Source: Closterium sp. NIES-65 (Eukaryota; Streptophyta; Zygnematophyceae; Desmidiales; Closteriaceae). Taken from it: a stretch of DNA of 64,000 nucleotides. Positions 10,681-21,739 of the stretch are shown piece after piece. The notes beneath the pieces are model-generated. The model was not told the origin of the DNA, ran no database searches, and was given only the letters and a program-made list of their open reading frames with translations. Both the position numbers and the translations under genes were made by a program. The stretch's first letter is position 1. Each line of letters starts with the position of its first letter. The stretch covers positions 117,539-181,538 of the forward strand of contig CANXME010002585.1 of NCBI GenBank assembly GCA_948144175.1, read 5' to 3'.

Positions 10681-11788
10681 CACCTCCATAGTCAAAGTGG
10701 GGTATAATAAGCAGAGCACACAGTCATAGAGCAGGTTCACAATGGCAAGCAAAGCTAGAGGCTATCACAGAGGGCAAGTGAGGAGGAGGAGAGTACTGTG
10801 GACGGAGAGAAGATGGGAGGCAACGACTGAAGCTGCAGAGGCACGGGCATAGGAGCGGCTGACTCAGCGGCTACCGAAGCAAGGGCGACGGACTACTGGA
10901 GTGACTGGCTCCGCGGCTATAGACGAGCGGCAGGAGCAACGGACCCACTGGCAACTGGTGCAACAGGCTCATTGGCTACCGAAGCAAGGGCGACGGACTA
11001 CAGGCGCTGCAGGCGACACGACAACTACCTCCACACAACCTCCTCCAACTGACCCAGACCCTTGACACACACCCTAACTGCTTCACCCCTAACTCCACTC
11101 CCATGTCACCCCCCTAGCACCACTCCTTCGTCTCCCACACACCCACCCCCCTTAGCGGCAGCTGCAGCAGCGGGAGACGGAGGAGGAGGAGGAGCAGGGG
11201 ACCGCTCACACACCCGCCACCCCCATACCCGTCACCCCCATACCGTGAGTGTGCGGTAAGCGAGCTCAGGTTTGCGCGAAGCGTGCACAAGCGTGCGGGA
11301 AGCGAACTCGGGTGTGCGGTAAGCGAACTCAGGTGTGCGGGGAGGGGGGCCGCAGGGCGACACGCGGGTCCACGAAGCCGCGCACGGGTCCCACGGGGTG
11401 GCGCGCCGGGATGGCGGGGGCCGCGCGCGGGTCCCTAGGGCGACGCAACGGGATCGCGGGGGGCGCACGCGGGTCCCCAGGGGCGACGCGACGGTCGACG
11501 GGGTGGACGCGCGGTTCTCCGCGGGCGGTGCGACGGTTGACGACGAGGGATGCGCGGGTCCCTGGGTGACACGACGGTCGACGGGGAGGGACCCGCGGGT
11601 CCTCGGGGTGACGCGTGAGGCAGAAAACCACCGTGCGCCCCGAGCGCGCGGTGGGCGGAAAACCGCCATGCGCCCCGAGCACGTGGCGGGAAGAAAATAA
11701 ACGTCGCACGCCACGGGGCGCGCGACAGACAGGATAGCAGCGGAAGCAGGTGGGCCCACAGGTCAGGAGCGTACTAGCTCTGATAGCA

Positions 11789-11966
11789 TGTGAGAGTAGT
11801 AGGTATAGTGAGGAGCCATAGCTAGGGTTTACCTAGCTAGGCAAGAGAGAATTAGGCAAAAGAGGGGATTGGCTAGAAAGAAGGGAGGAACAAATAGCAA
11901 GCCCTAAAAGGGTATACTCACTATTGAGTACCCCACTACAGACTAGACAAGCATTATATTCTGACA
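11789..11966 (-). repeat. LTR (5' LTR in element orientation) of the 1464-bp element
   Basis: It is 178 bp long. On the minus strand it reads TGTCAGAATATAATGC and ends CTCTCACA, followed by the primer-binding site. Confidence 0.92.
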
Positions 11967-12789
11967 CTACCGTTCAGGCGTGGTTGTTTACGATAAACGT
12001 GTTTTTCGACGCCAACTACGTCTTGAAGGATACGGCGAAAATCCGCTACGCCGTGTCGTTGCTGCGAGGACCCGCCATAGATTGGTGGCGCGTCATCGTC
12101 ACGAAGCCGTTAGACTACGCGACTCTACCGACACGGGAAGGACGAACCGGACCCTGGGCGCCGTCGTATTTCGTGGAGGTGCCCCAATATCGCACATGGG
12201 ACGCGTGGTGCGCAGGTCTGCGCGCTCGTTTCGAGCCAATTGCGACTTCGATCAAGGCGCGACAGAAGCTCCGCACTTGGCGCCAGCTCAGTTCCGTCCA
12301 AGACTACACGAGCGGATTTCTGGCGCTATGCGAGTAGATGGAATACATGCACGAGAGCGAGCGCATCGACCGCTACATCGGCGGCCTGAAGCAGGACATC
12401 GCTAAGGAAAACCAGCTTCGCGGCGTCACCGACTTTCAAGAAATTCTCGCTATGGCGGAGAAACTTGATTTCTTCCGCCGACCGAGACCGGGGTCCTACG
12501 GAAGCAGCCATTGGGGACATCAGCCTCGTGGGACGAACGAGGGCGCCACGATACGAGCCGTCGCCACAAATGCCGCTGCCGCACCGTTCAAAGGGTGCTG
12601 CTTTGCGTGCAATCGGCCGAGACATCGCAAGAGCGAATGCCCGGAAAACGCAGAGGGAAAGGGGGAAGCTGAGCAGCAGAAACAGACCAAGCAGCAGGGA
12701 AACGCTGGGAGTCAGTAGCAGACGGGCCCTCTACTGACAGGTCACGCCGCTCACCCGACCCAACCGACCCTCACCGAGTGATTGTGCCG

Positions 12790-13848
12790 GTACACGCAAT
12801 CGACCACACCCGGCCGAATAAGGAGGGGACTACGGTAGACAGCCCCATACTACTTAGTGGGAAAATTGGGACGGACTGAGAAAAGATCTTAGTAGACGGG
12901 GGAGCCAGCCACAACCTCATCAACACTGCCACAAAACGAAAACTGCGACTACCACTGGACAGATGTTTACGTGAGATTGACGCCAGACTGGTAGACGACA
13001 CGCTGCTGGCGATACGGGAACGCGTAGACCGGGTTCGGATTCGATGTGGGGGTAACTTCACGTTTAGCCAGAAAATGCTCGCAACGACCCTCGACGGAAT
13101 CGATATTTTACTCGGGCGTGATTGGCTGCGACGACACAATCCGCGAATCGACTGGACGACGGGTGAATGCACCGTGCGAGTGAACGGTAACAACATCGCC
13201 TTACCTCGCTGGGGCTCGCTTAAGTCTTCGTCAGTGCGTGTCAACGCGATCACGATGAAACGCGCCGTAGCGGCAGGAGCTGACGTGTACGCGGTCGACA
13301 TTCGGGAAGCCGAGGCAGCAGACAAAAGAAGGGATTTACAGAAACTGCTGGCCGACGTACCGAGTGATCTGGCAGCACTGTTGAAGCAGTACAGCGACAT
13401 TTTCCTGGACGATTTACCGACGGGACTGCCAGCTCAGCAACCGCACGAACACAGGATAGAGTTAGAACCGGGGGCACAGCCAACAGTACAGCGACAGTTC
13501 CGACTGACCCAGCCCGAACTGGACGAACTGAGGAAGCAGCTCGATTACCTGCTCGAGAAGGAATTCATTCGCCCTAGTTCATCGCCTTTCGCAGCAGCGA
13601 TACTGTTCGCACCGAAAAAAGACGGGGGATTTCGCATGTGCATAGATTATAGAGCACTGAACAGGGTTACCATCAAATCCCGTTACCCCATCCCGCGAGC
13701 CGACGAACTGATCGACCAACTACGCACAGCCCGGGTTTTCTCGAAAATCAACCTCAGAGGGGGTTACCACCAGATTCGCGTCAATCCGCCCTACTGCCCT
13801 AAGACCGCATTTGGCACACGCTACGGATCCTTTAAATACACTGAGAAG
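12790..13848 (+). pseudogene. Gypsy-2 pol fragment: protease and start of reverse transcriptase
   Basis: Protease has LVDGGASHN near 12890-12917. A stop codon (TGA) precedes it in frame (near 12878), so this part is broken. The open stretch 13075-13848 carries the protease C-terminus (LLGRDWLRR) and the RT N-terminal part with KKDGGFRMCIDYRALN. It ends at GSFKYT, where sequence switches to Copia-2. The YLDD box and everything to the end of integrase are absent. Confidence 0.88.
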
Positions 13849-16800
13849 AAACTAAGTCGACGAGCTCAGCAACTAGGGCAGACGCAGTAGTGGACTCAAA
13901 GGAAGGGTCAGCGACGATAGTAGCAAGGAGACGTGTGACAGTAGGACTGGCAGCACGAAGAGAGTTCGACTCCGGGTCGGCATGAGCAGGAAGAGAGGAC
14001 TCAGGAGGAGAAGGCAAAGGGGCACGCAGAGGAGCAGTGGACGGACGGAGAGACATCCGGTGCGTGCCAAGGATAGGAGGAGGACGCTGACGCGAACCAC
14101 GACCACTAGTGCGAGCAGTACAGACAGGCGACGCAGGGCGAGATGCAGGCTCACGACGCTCAGCAAGACCTCCAGTAGGACCAGTGTAGGGAGAAGGAGC
14201 AGGCAGTGGGGAGGCCGGCTGTAACTGTAACTGTGACGGGACAGGCTATGGACACTCTAAGGGAGGAGGAGGACCAGTAGAAGGCGGGAGACCAAGAACG
14301 TGCTGAAGGAGCGGAACGAAGTACGGCCGAGGCCGCGCAGCGACTCCAGACACAGCAGGGACAGCACCAGTACCCCCAGCGGCAGCACCAGCGCCAGCAG
14401 CACCTCCAGCTCTAGTACCTCCAGCAGCACCAGTAGCACCTTCAGCAGGACCTTCTCCAGGACCGACAGCAGTAGCCTTAGCGCCAACACCCTCAGCAGC
14501 TCCAGCTCCAGTCGTACCCGCAGGCCCAGCAGCTCCAGTACTCCCAGTACGAGCACCTCCGGGACCCGCGGCACCAGCACCCTCAGCAGCCGAAGAACCT
14601 CTAGCTCCAGCAGCACGCCTCCTGCGCCGGGCAAACCACTCGCGCAGCTCCTCTGGAGAGAGTGCTCCCGCCGAGACGAAGAACCCGGAGAACCTCCAGG
14701 CCCAGCACCGCCAGACGCCACACGAGCACGCCCAGCTCCCTCAGGCTCCGCACCCCAAGGCTCAGCACCTCCAGGCGTAGCACCCCCAGGCTCAGCACCC
14801 CCAGGCGTAGCACCCCCATGCTCAGCACCCCTAGGCTCAGCACCCTCAGTGGTAGCACCCCCAGGCTCATCACCCCAAGTAGTAGCACCCTCAGGCTCAG
14901 CACCCCCAGTAGTAGCACCCTCAGGCTCACTACTCCCAGGCGTAGCACCCACACGCTCAGCACTCCCAGAGTCAGCACCCCCAGGCTTAGCACCGTCAGC
15001 AGCACCAGAGTCACCAGTAACCTCGACAGGCTCGACTGCGTCTACGTGGGACACACCTGAAGGGGCAGGACCCTGAAGGGGAGGGGGTCTACCGGGGGGG
15101 GACCGGGCACAAGGAAGAGCAGTGGCGGGGGGAGGGACGGAGTGCGGTAGGGGAAGAGGCAGTAGTAGGGGACCGACTCGTCAAACGTGACAACCTGGGA
15201 GGACAGAACACGGCGAGAGGTGGGGTGGTAGAACTGCCACCCTGGCGCGTCAGGAGGGAAGCCAAGGAAGACGCAAGGAGCAGCACGAGGGGACAGCTTG
15301 TCCGCAGACAAGTGGCGGACAAACGCACGAGATCCCCAGACACAGAACGCAGACGCATCGCCAACCTTCCCGGTCCACAGCAAAGCTGGGGAGGTCTCCG
15401 GCCTGGAGACCCTGGGGTGAAGGTTGATCTGATGACCCGCGTACCGAACCGCAAACGGCCACAGAAAATGGGGGGCAGCCGCATGCATCATGGACGTACG
15501 GGCGACGTCCATGACCATGCCAATGCGGTGCTCAACAATCCCATTTTGCTGTGGAGAGTCCGGAAGCGTGAAGGTCTGGCGGATGCCTCGTGCACGACAG
15601 TAGGCTCGCAGAAGGCCAGAGGAGAACTCTCCGCCTCCGTCAGAGTGCAGACGCAGAACATGAAAGTCTTAGCCGAAGCTCTGGCTGAGCTGGAGACGAG
15701 CTGCGCGGATCCAGTCGATCAACACCTCAGTGACATCACCCTTGCTGCGCAAGGGGAAGACTGTGGTGTAACGCGAGTAGTCGGCCTGTCCGAGCGTCTG
15801 TGTAGTGGGTCACCCGCTGACTTGCAGGAGTGAACTGGTGAACGCCCGCATCCTGTAGGTCAGCACCACTCACCAAGTTCGTAGAGAACGAGTGGAGGTA
15901 AAGACCAGACAGGGTGCCAGAGGGGGCCGCCGGACACGGGAGGACAGTGGAGAAGTGAGCAAGGACAAGACCCCCAGAGGGGTCTGCCTGAGAGACTGCA
16001 ACTGGCCGGCCAAGCGGCGTGAGTGTGGTGCGGTCTCGAAAGAAGGAGCGAGAAGCTCCCGAGTCAAGGGAGAAGGTGTGGAAGGCTGAAGCCGACGCAG
16101 CACCTGAGAGAGCAGACTCACCAGCACCTGAGGGAGCAGACGCACGAGCACCTAGAGCAGCAGCCTCGCTAGCACCTAGAGCAGCAGCCTCACCAGTACC
16201 TAGAGCAGCAGTCTCAATGCCCGGGTTGGACGGAAAACACCGGTAACAGTCACCCTCATCACTGATAGTCACAGCATATATGGCAGCAAGAATAGCATCA
16301 AAGTCAAGGTCAAAGACAGCTACTCCCGCCCTAGACAGCTCGCCCCAGCGGGGGATCTTAGTCGCCTCAGGGAACTGGTGACGCCAAGTGTCCGTCAGGC
16401 GGCCAAAGCAGCGGTGGGTGGAGTGCGCACCCCCGCACTGCTCACCCGCGCGGTCGCCGCTGTGTAGGACGTAGGTGCACGGACCAGTACCCCCACCCCG
16501 CTGGCGTGCAGCGTACCACTCACGGAGCTGCTGAGGGGGGGGGATGTCACGAGTGCACTGCTGCTGCTGCTGCTATTGGCGTTGACCACCACCGGAGCCG
16601 ACCCTCTGCGCAGCGCCACCCTGACCAGCTCCACCTCCTCCGCCGCCGCCTCCTCCACCGCCGCCACCTCCGCCACCTCCGCTCCCACCGCCACCGCCGC
16701 CGCCGCCTCCGCCTTCACTGCCGCCACCGACACCTCCACCCCCGCCACCACTCCCACCACCACCCCCACCCCCTCCACTGCCTCCACCGCCACCTCCGCC

Positions 16801-17615
16801 ACCCCCGCCAGCCCCTCCAGCACCCTTGCCCCCCTTGCCCTTGCTAGTGCGGCGTCTCCCGCTCGGGGCAGACGCAGCGCCGACCAACTCGAAACCAACG
16901 AGGTTGGCCGCAGCAGCAGAGGCAATAGAGGGCAAAAGGGGGAGAGGGAACACCCCTCAAAGACGGGGGTGCGAGGGTCACCACGAGAGGCTCCTACAGC
17001 GACTATGCTCTTCTCGGCCGCTAGGAGGGCCTTCTCAAGGAGGTCAACGGTGAGAGTAGTGGGGCAAACTGAGAGGAAGTGGTCCCTGACTACGCGAAGG
17101 GAGTCAGGGAGCCGGGTGACTATGTAGTAGAGGGTGGTGTACATGGGGGGGAGGTTCTTGGCGCAGAACTTAGCAGGAAGCGCAGCGCGGTATCGAGTGT
17201 CACTAGTGCGGAGGTGCGTAATGAGGTCAGCGACTGTGGGAAAGGCAGCAAGGTCAGGGAAGAGGTACGGTAGCATGAGGCGGCTCAGTGCAGCAGTGGC
17301 AGGGGAGGAGTAGCGCGCAACTACAGCGTCGTACAACGTCTGAGCACTCTTGTACTGGCTAAAGTGTGCACGCTCAGAGGTAGGCAGGTGGCGACGCACA
17401 GCAAGACGTGCAGCAGCATCGCGTGTGGCCCATTGTTAGCGAACAGTGGCGTCGGCATCAGCAGCAAGGGCAGGAGAGGCACCAGAGGTGAGGTCAAAGA
17501 GGGAGAGACCGTCTGCCCTATCGCACTGTAGGAAAAGCTGCAGATCATCTACCCAGACGTCAAAGTCAATGGCCCGACCCTCAGCGTCAAAAGCGAGGAC
17601 ACTAGGGGTAGCCAT
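13849..17615 (-). pseudogene. Copia-2 gag-protease-integrase remnant
   Basis: The gag start (MATPSVLAFDAEG) is at 17615. A TAA at 17436-17438 stands where Copia-3 has a serine TCA. Gag continues open from 17399 (cut near 16940 by a frameshift) with RMLPYLFPDLAAF-type sequence. The Cys-His motif lies near 16440-16480, protease DSGAS near 16060, and the LDVWGP-type start of integrase is lost in a deletion near 15780. HSDGGGEF-type sequence follows near 15640. From about 15010 to 14740 a 15-bp period encodes GGAEP/GGATP repeats. Many frame changes show that it is not functional. Confidence 0.82.
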
Positions 17616-17639
17616 GACAGCAGTAGACTAGCAGCGCGA

Positions 17640-18480
17640 ACAGTAGGGTAAGGGCAGTGCAGTGACAGAGGCGCTGCTCTTACCGGACAGAATGGCTCGG
17701 GCGGCTCGGCGGTTCGGCAACTCGGCGGCTCGGGCGGCTCGCGCAGCTCGGCGGTACGGCGGCTCGGCAGCAACAGCGGCTCGGCGACTCGGCGGCTCGG
17801 GCGGCTCGGGCGGCTCGGCGGTACAGCGGCTTGGCAGCAACTGCAGCTCGGCGGCTCGGCGACCCGGCGGCTCGGGCGGCTCGGCGACCCGGCGGCTCGG
17901 GCGGCTCAGGTGGCGCGGCGGCTCGGGTGGATCGGGCGGCTCGGCAGCAGCTCGGCGACACCGGCGGCTCGGTGGTGACGGCGGGGCCGCGTGGGGACGG
18001 CGGCGGGGCCAGGTGGAGCGGCGGCGGGGCCGGGTGGAGCGGCGTCCCTTCCGGGTGGAGCGGCGTCGGGGCCAGTAGAGGCGGCGCCGGGGCCGGGAAG
18101 GGCAGCTCCGGGGCCGCAGGGGTAGGCGACGGGGCCAGCAGAGGCGGCGCCGAGGCAGGGAAGGGCGGAGCCGGGGCCGCAGGGGTAGGCGACGGGGCCG
18201 CTAGGGCGGCTAGGAGGGGGGGGTCGCGAGGGCGGCTTGAAGAGGCCGCGAGGGCGGCTAGAAAGGGCCGCGAGGGCGGCGTGAAAGGGCCGCGAGGGCG
18301 GCGCGACGCGACAGAGCCGCGAGGGCGGCAGATCGGGGCCGCGAGGGCGGCGCGACGCGGCCGTTAGGGCGGCGCGACGTGAAGGGGCCGCGACGGGGCC
18401 GCAAGCGCGACGCGACAGGGTCGAAAGGGCGGCTCGACGGGGCCGTGAGAGGGGAGCGCGACTCGACCAGTGTAGAGCGC
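17640..18480 (-). repeat. GC-rich minisatellite in the Copia-2 leader
   Basis: The plus strand reads as runs of GGCGGCTCG variants (17700-17950), then GGGGCCGCGAGGGCGGC variants (18000-18450). It lies between the primer-binding site and gag, as in Copia-1 and Copia-3, but with an unrelated unit. Confidence 0.8.
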
Positions 18481-18550
18481 GCTCCGGGTAGGAAAAAAAA
18501 AGTGGTGGGCCCTAGGAACAGTTCCCACAGGGGAACCTGCTCTGATACCA

Positions 18551-18675
18551 TGAGAAACTGAACGAGAATGAAATGACTAAGGGAAAGTTGGGTACAAGTG
18601 CAAACCCTAGAAAGCTGTACCCCATATGTGCTACCCCACTATAGCCTACTGTAGCTATGTCATATAAATCTGACA
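18551..18675 (-). repeat. Copia-2 5' LTR (125 bp)
   Basis: On the minus strand it starts TGTCAGATTTATATG and ends CAGTTTCTCA; the primer-binding site TGGTATCAGAGC follows directly. It resembles the Copia-3 LTR at 58543-58673. Confidence 0.88.
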
Positions 18676-19252
18676 AACACCACGTGCACAGCAATTCGCC
18701 GAAATTCGGCAAGGTGCTCGCACCAGAGCCGCAGAAGCAATTAAAAATACAAACGTCATAGCTAAGCGCAACGCTGACCGCTACTGCCGCCTAATCACAT
18801 ACCAGTCAGGGGATAACGTACTGCTCGACACGCAAAATCTGCGACTGCCCGACGTACCGAAACTTCGACCGCGCTACTGTGGATCATTCCAAATCAGCCA
18901 CATGATCACGCCAGTAACCACGCACCTACTGTTACCGACCGACTAGTACATCAGCCCATCGTTCCACGTCAGCCTACTTCGCCCATACATCCCAACCACC
19001 AGCCAACTGCCTCGTCACTGCCCGCATTCCATGACTCGCCCTGCATCGGAGCCGATCATCGAGCCTGGAAAAATCATGAGCCATCGGATTCGCCACTCCA
19101 CGGGAATCAGGAGGATTGAACTCCTCGTTCGCTGGAAGGACCGCACGCCAACTGAAGATAGCTGGGTGCCCTTGGCCAACATTGAAAACCACCCTGCCCT
19201 GCAACTGTACCTGAGGAGCCGGGGATTCCGCGATATACACGCACTCGCGTAG
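18676..19252 (+). pseudogene. Gypsy-2 integrase C-terminus and chromodomain
   Basis: Sequence resumes at the segment matching AQQFAEIL of Gypsy-1 (about 8525) and runs to a TAG at 19250-19252. A nonsense TAG near 18943 sits in the linker. The last part (about 19075-19240) is a chromodomain with LLVRWKDRTPTEDSW. The chromodomain normally directs integration by reading histone marks. Confidence 0.85.
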
Positions 19253-19269
19253 CGGAGGGGGCTTCTTGA

Positions 19270-19285
19270 GGGGGGGGGGGGGGGG
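19270..19285 (+). other. Polypurine tract of Gypsy-2: run of 16 G
   Basis: An uninterrupted G16 followed by TTAG precedes the 3' LTR. It is the plus-strand primer site in structure, but its length is unusual compared with the G7 run of Gypsy-1. Confidence 0.7.
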
Positions 19286-19289
19286 TTAG

Positions 19290-19616
19290 TGTAAGGAATT
19301 TTCACGGCATTCCTTACGGAGCTCGACTACATCGCGTACAGCAACAGCCGTTGTTCGCCCATTACTGCTAACGGGACTTCGCCAACTTGGCGCGCACTGT
19401 TTTGCCAAACCTCGCCCTGCTGGCCCGGCCGTGTCGGCCTACGCTTCGGGACTAGCCCGAGCCTCGCTGCCAGCGTAGCACTAGCTAGCTCGCACGCACT
19501 GCGTTACCGTTTGCTTGTTCGCATATAAATGTTCGGTCATGCCTTCGCTCACATCTTTGTGCTCGTTTGACACCTTAATGCAATTCTCCCTACTTAGATT
19601 CATTGCACCCGTAACA
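19290..19616 (+). repeat. Gypsy-2 3' LTR (327 bp)
   Basis: It begins TGTAAGGAATTTTC and ends CCGTAACA. TATAAA is at 19524-19529. It differs from the 5' LTR by scattered substitutions and a short insertion near 19470, so the insertion is not very recent. Confidence 0.92.
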
Positions 19617-20314
19617 TTGCACTATTGATTAAGATCAATACATAACCTTAGACTTTTGGGTGCACTTACTGTGTTGGCTGGACTGGGAACGAGGGGAGGG
19701 GGCAGCTGTGGATTGAGTCGATGTGTGTAACAACAACTTACAACACCGACTCGAACAAGATAGGTGGTTTGGCGAGGCGGCTCGGCGCTTATAAATTTCT
19801 GTTACAACTTCTCTACAGTGGTCCGTTTGGAAAATAGACTGCGTCTGTACACTGTCATGCCTTTCGATAACCGCGGAAGCGAGTGAAGCTACACGCCATT
19901 GCGGAACAAATGAAACCTCGTATGGTTACGGGCGAACAATTGTGCTGAACCGGAGGAAACTGTCGCCGAAAGGATTTACTTCAGTGAATAATTGTGTGAA
20001 TTGTAACACGCCTTCACTCATGACGCGTGGAGAGAAATGGGGGGTAGGGTGGATGCAATCGCTGTGTCTGCGAAGACTGGAGCCTATCAATGAATATTGC
20101 TTGTGCCAGTGAACGGCTCATGACTGGAGATTAGGACCAGGGATCTATTATCTGCTAGCCGGAAACTATGTTGAATGTAGGTAGTATACAGCGAGGCAAC
20201 AAGCTTTGATGCCTGCTTGCTGCAATATAATTAAGTAGTGGAATAACTAAGTTTTCAAATCAATCCAAGCCCACTATACAATACATGTGGAATAGCCGAA
20301 ACGGAGTCAGCGTT
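19617..20314. other. Intergenic spacer, no gene seen
   Basis: About 700 bases of mixed composition between Gypsy-2 and the root-cap-like gene, on its 3' side. I find no convincing ORF, RNA gene or repeat. The part next to 20315 would be the 3' UTR of that gene. Confidence 0.6.
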
Positions 20315-21739
20315 TTACGGGAAGTCTTGCACGGGCATCACTTGTCTAGCGCGCCCATACGCGGTATAAGCGCAGTCCACAGCAAGCACGTCGCTCGCCT
20401 CGTACGACCGCGGCGTGCCATCCAGGAACCCTTGCGCCTCCGCGCCGTCGGCGGAGATCGGACGGTGCAGGCTCGCGATCAGCTTCTGGAAGTCCGCGGC
20501 GCGCTGCGCGTGGTCTTCGCGGTACGTCTGCCCGAGCACGCCGTGGATCGCGTCGGTGTGCTCCAGCTCCGCAATGCCAACGTTAATGTGCGCCTCGGCG
20601 TCGCTCGGCGTCTGCAGCTTCGGGTGCGCCACGCGCAGGCGGAGGTCGAGCGAAATCAGGCCGTCGATCGTCAGCAGGTAGTAATCCACATCGAACGGCC
20701 CCTCCTTCTCCAGCCCACGGAACTGGATCGTCAGCCCGCCGTCGCTCGTCACGCTGTCGCCCACCTGCATGCGCGGGATCGCCTCGCCGTCAATCTCGAT
20801 GCTCTTCACGAACCCATCGCCGCGCTCCTGCTGCTTGCCGCCGCGCGCCGCGATGCGAATCTTGTGGTCGACGCCCTTGGCGGTCCACACAATGCCGAGC
20901 TCCTTAATCCACGTGTGCACGGCCTTGCCGTCGACGACTAGCGCCGCGTTGTCGGTGCGCTCGTCGTAGTACCCGCGCAGCAGCATGTTCACGTGCAGGT
21001 CGCGGTCCGTCAGCAGGCAGAACGCCTTGTCGGGGCGGCCGTTGAAGTCGAAGTGCGTGCCGTGCGCGCCCACCAGATGCGGGTCGTTGAGAATCTTGGC
21101 GCTCGGGTTGCACTCGCCACCGATGCGCACCTGAAGCGGCACGGGCTTCGTCTCCGTGCTGTACTGCGCGGTCATCTCTCCGCACGTGAAGTCGATCTGA
21201 TCGTGGATCAGGTAGCACGCGCCCTTGCCCTTCTTCCCGTCGATGGTAATATCGGGGATGTACTGCCAGTACGTGCACAGCGGCGTCGCGGCGCACGTGT
21301 TGCAGCACGACGCGGGGTTGGCCTTGAGAAGCGTGAGCGGGTTACCCGGAACGTACAGCTCGTACCCGAGCTTGTTCTTCTGCAGGTACGCCGTCTTCCA
21401 CTTGGCGGGAATGCCGCCCTTGGAGCAATTCTTGGGCGTGCACGCGCCCGCCAGCTCCTTGTTCAAACCCGGCGGGCATTTCTGCGCGTTCCACCCGGCC
21501 TTCTTCACATCAGCCATGAAAAACGTGTCCTGCGCCGTGTCAACGTATGTCACTCCCTCCGCGTTGCCCGCCGCCGCCTGCTTTGCGATGGCCGCGGGGA
21601 TTTCGGTCATGAGCCCGTCGTCTTTCTTGCTGCTCTGGTCGGGCTTCTCGTTCGCCGTCGAGCTTGTAATGGGGCTGCCGGCGCGCGCCGCCACGAGCAA
21701 CAGCGCGAGGGAGAACGCGAAAAGAGCAGATCGTGCCAT
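20315..21739 (-). CDS. Secreted root-cap/VWD-like protein with PAN-like domain (474 aa)
   Basis: A single-exon gene. Residues 1-20 form a clear signal peptide (MARSALFAFSLALLLVAARA), so the product should enter the secretory pathway. Residues 90-190 are Cys-rich. Within them, about 125-180 look like a PAN/apple-type fold (ASCCNTCAATPLCTYW, then GACYLI). From about 216 the sequence has the hallmark of the plant root-cap family (Pfam Root_cap, related to von Willebrand D): NDPHLVGAHGTHFDFNG, FCLLTDRDLHVN, then a beta-rich segment to about 440. No GPI signal or membrane segment is visible at the C-terminus. Family members are extracellular or mucilage-associated, but their biochemical role is poorly known. 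Start choice: this is the first ATG and it begins the signal peptide. Confidence 0.82.
   Translation of the reverse strand: MARSALFAFSLALLLVAARAGSPITSSTANEKPDQSSKKDDGLMTEIPAAIAKQAAAGNAEGVTYVDTAQDTFFMADVKKAGWNAQKCPPGLNKELAGACTPKNCSKGGIPAKWKTAYLQKNKLGYELYVPGNPLTLLKANPASCCNTCAATPLCTYWQYIPDITIDGKKGKGACYLIHDQIDFTCGEMTAQYSTETKPVPLQVRIGGECNPSAKILNDPHLVGAHGTHFDFNGRPDKAFCLLTDRDLHVNMLLRGYYDERTDNAALVVDGKAVHTWIKELGIVWTAKGVDHKIRIAARGGKQQERGDGFVKSIEIDGEAIPRMQVGDSVTSDGGLTIQFRGLEKEGPFDVDYYLLTIDGLISLDLRLRVAHPKLQTPSDAEAHINVGIAELEHTDAIHGVLGQTYREDHAQRAADFQKLIASLHRPISADGAEAQGFLDGTPRSYEASDVLAVDCAYTAYGRARQVMPVQDFP

Larger units (their letters stand above)
10503..11966 (-). mobile_element. Non-autonomous short-LTR retroelement (TRIM/LARD-like, 1464 bp)
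   Basis: Two 178-bp terminal repeats (10503-10680 and 11789-11966) differ at one base that I can see. The flanks CTACC at 10498-10502 and 11967-11971 form a perfect 5-bp target duplication inside Gypsy-2 gag. On the minus strand the primer-binding site TGCTATCAGAGC follows the right-hand LTR. The 1.1-kb interior has no gag or pol similarity. It holds a GC-rich repetitive leader-like part (about 11235-11700) and a CT/GA-rich part. LTR words (TAGTGGGGTAC, TGTCAGAATAT) match the LTRs of the 26793-31030 compound and of Copia-2 and Copia-3, so a copia of that group probably mobilises it in trans. Confidence 0.9.
10136..12718 (+). pseudogene. Gypsy-2 gag, interrupted and carrying a nonsense codon
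   Basis: The start ATG at 10136 opens with MAEHIDITTLTQEHL, parallel to Gypsy-1 gag. The frame degrades around 10250. The element at 10503-11966 then splits the codons next to the Pro-rich RPPCFDPSQRGGPT motif. Gag resumes at 11972 with the capsid-like segment. TAG at 12335-12337 replaces the CAG codon seen in Gypsy-1. A CCHC knuckle (CFACNRPRHRKSEC, near 12600-12640) survives before the stop at 12718. Confidence 0.85.
13849..18675 (-). mobile_element. Copia-2: truncated Ty1/copia element nested in Gypsy-2
   Basis: On the minus strand it shows a 125-bp 5' LTR (18675-18551), primer-binding site TGGTATCAGAGCAGG, a GC-rich leader with GGCGGCTCG repeats, gag, protease, a partial integrase and the long Gly/Ala/Pro linker. 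It stops at 13849 before reverse transcriptase. RT, RNase H and the 3' LTR are missing, together with the gypsy RT-integrase region, so one deletion probably removed both. An internal deletion near 15780 joins the protease end to integrase. It closely resembles Copia-3. Confidence 0.9.
9650..19616 (+). mobile_element. Gypsy-2: second chromodomain gypsy, split by two nested elements
   Basis: The 5' LTR (9650-9967) and 3' LTR (19290-19616) are about 320 bp long and very similar. The primer-binding site TTGGTATTCAGAGCC is at 9969-9983. The host flanks are TTTCA on the left and TTGCA on the right, an imperfect 5-bp target duplication. Gag is split by a short-LTR element at 10503-11966. RT is cut at about 13848, where Copia-2 begins. 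Gypsy sequence resumes at 18676 near the end of integrase, so most of RT, RNase H and integrase are missing. The element belongs to the same family as Gypsy-1 but is a diverged copy. Confidence 0.92.
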
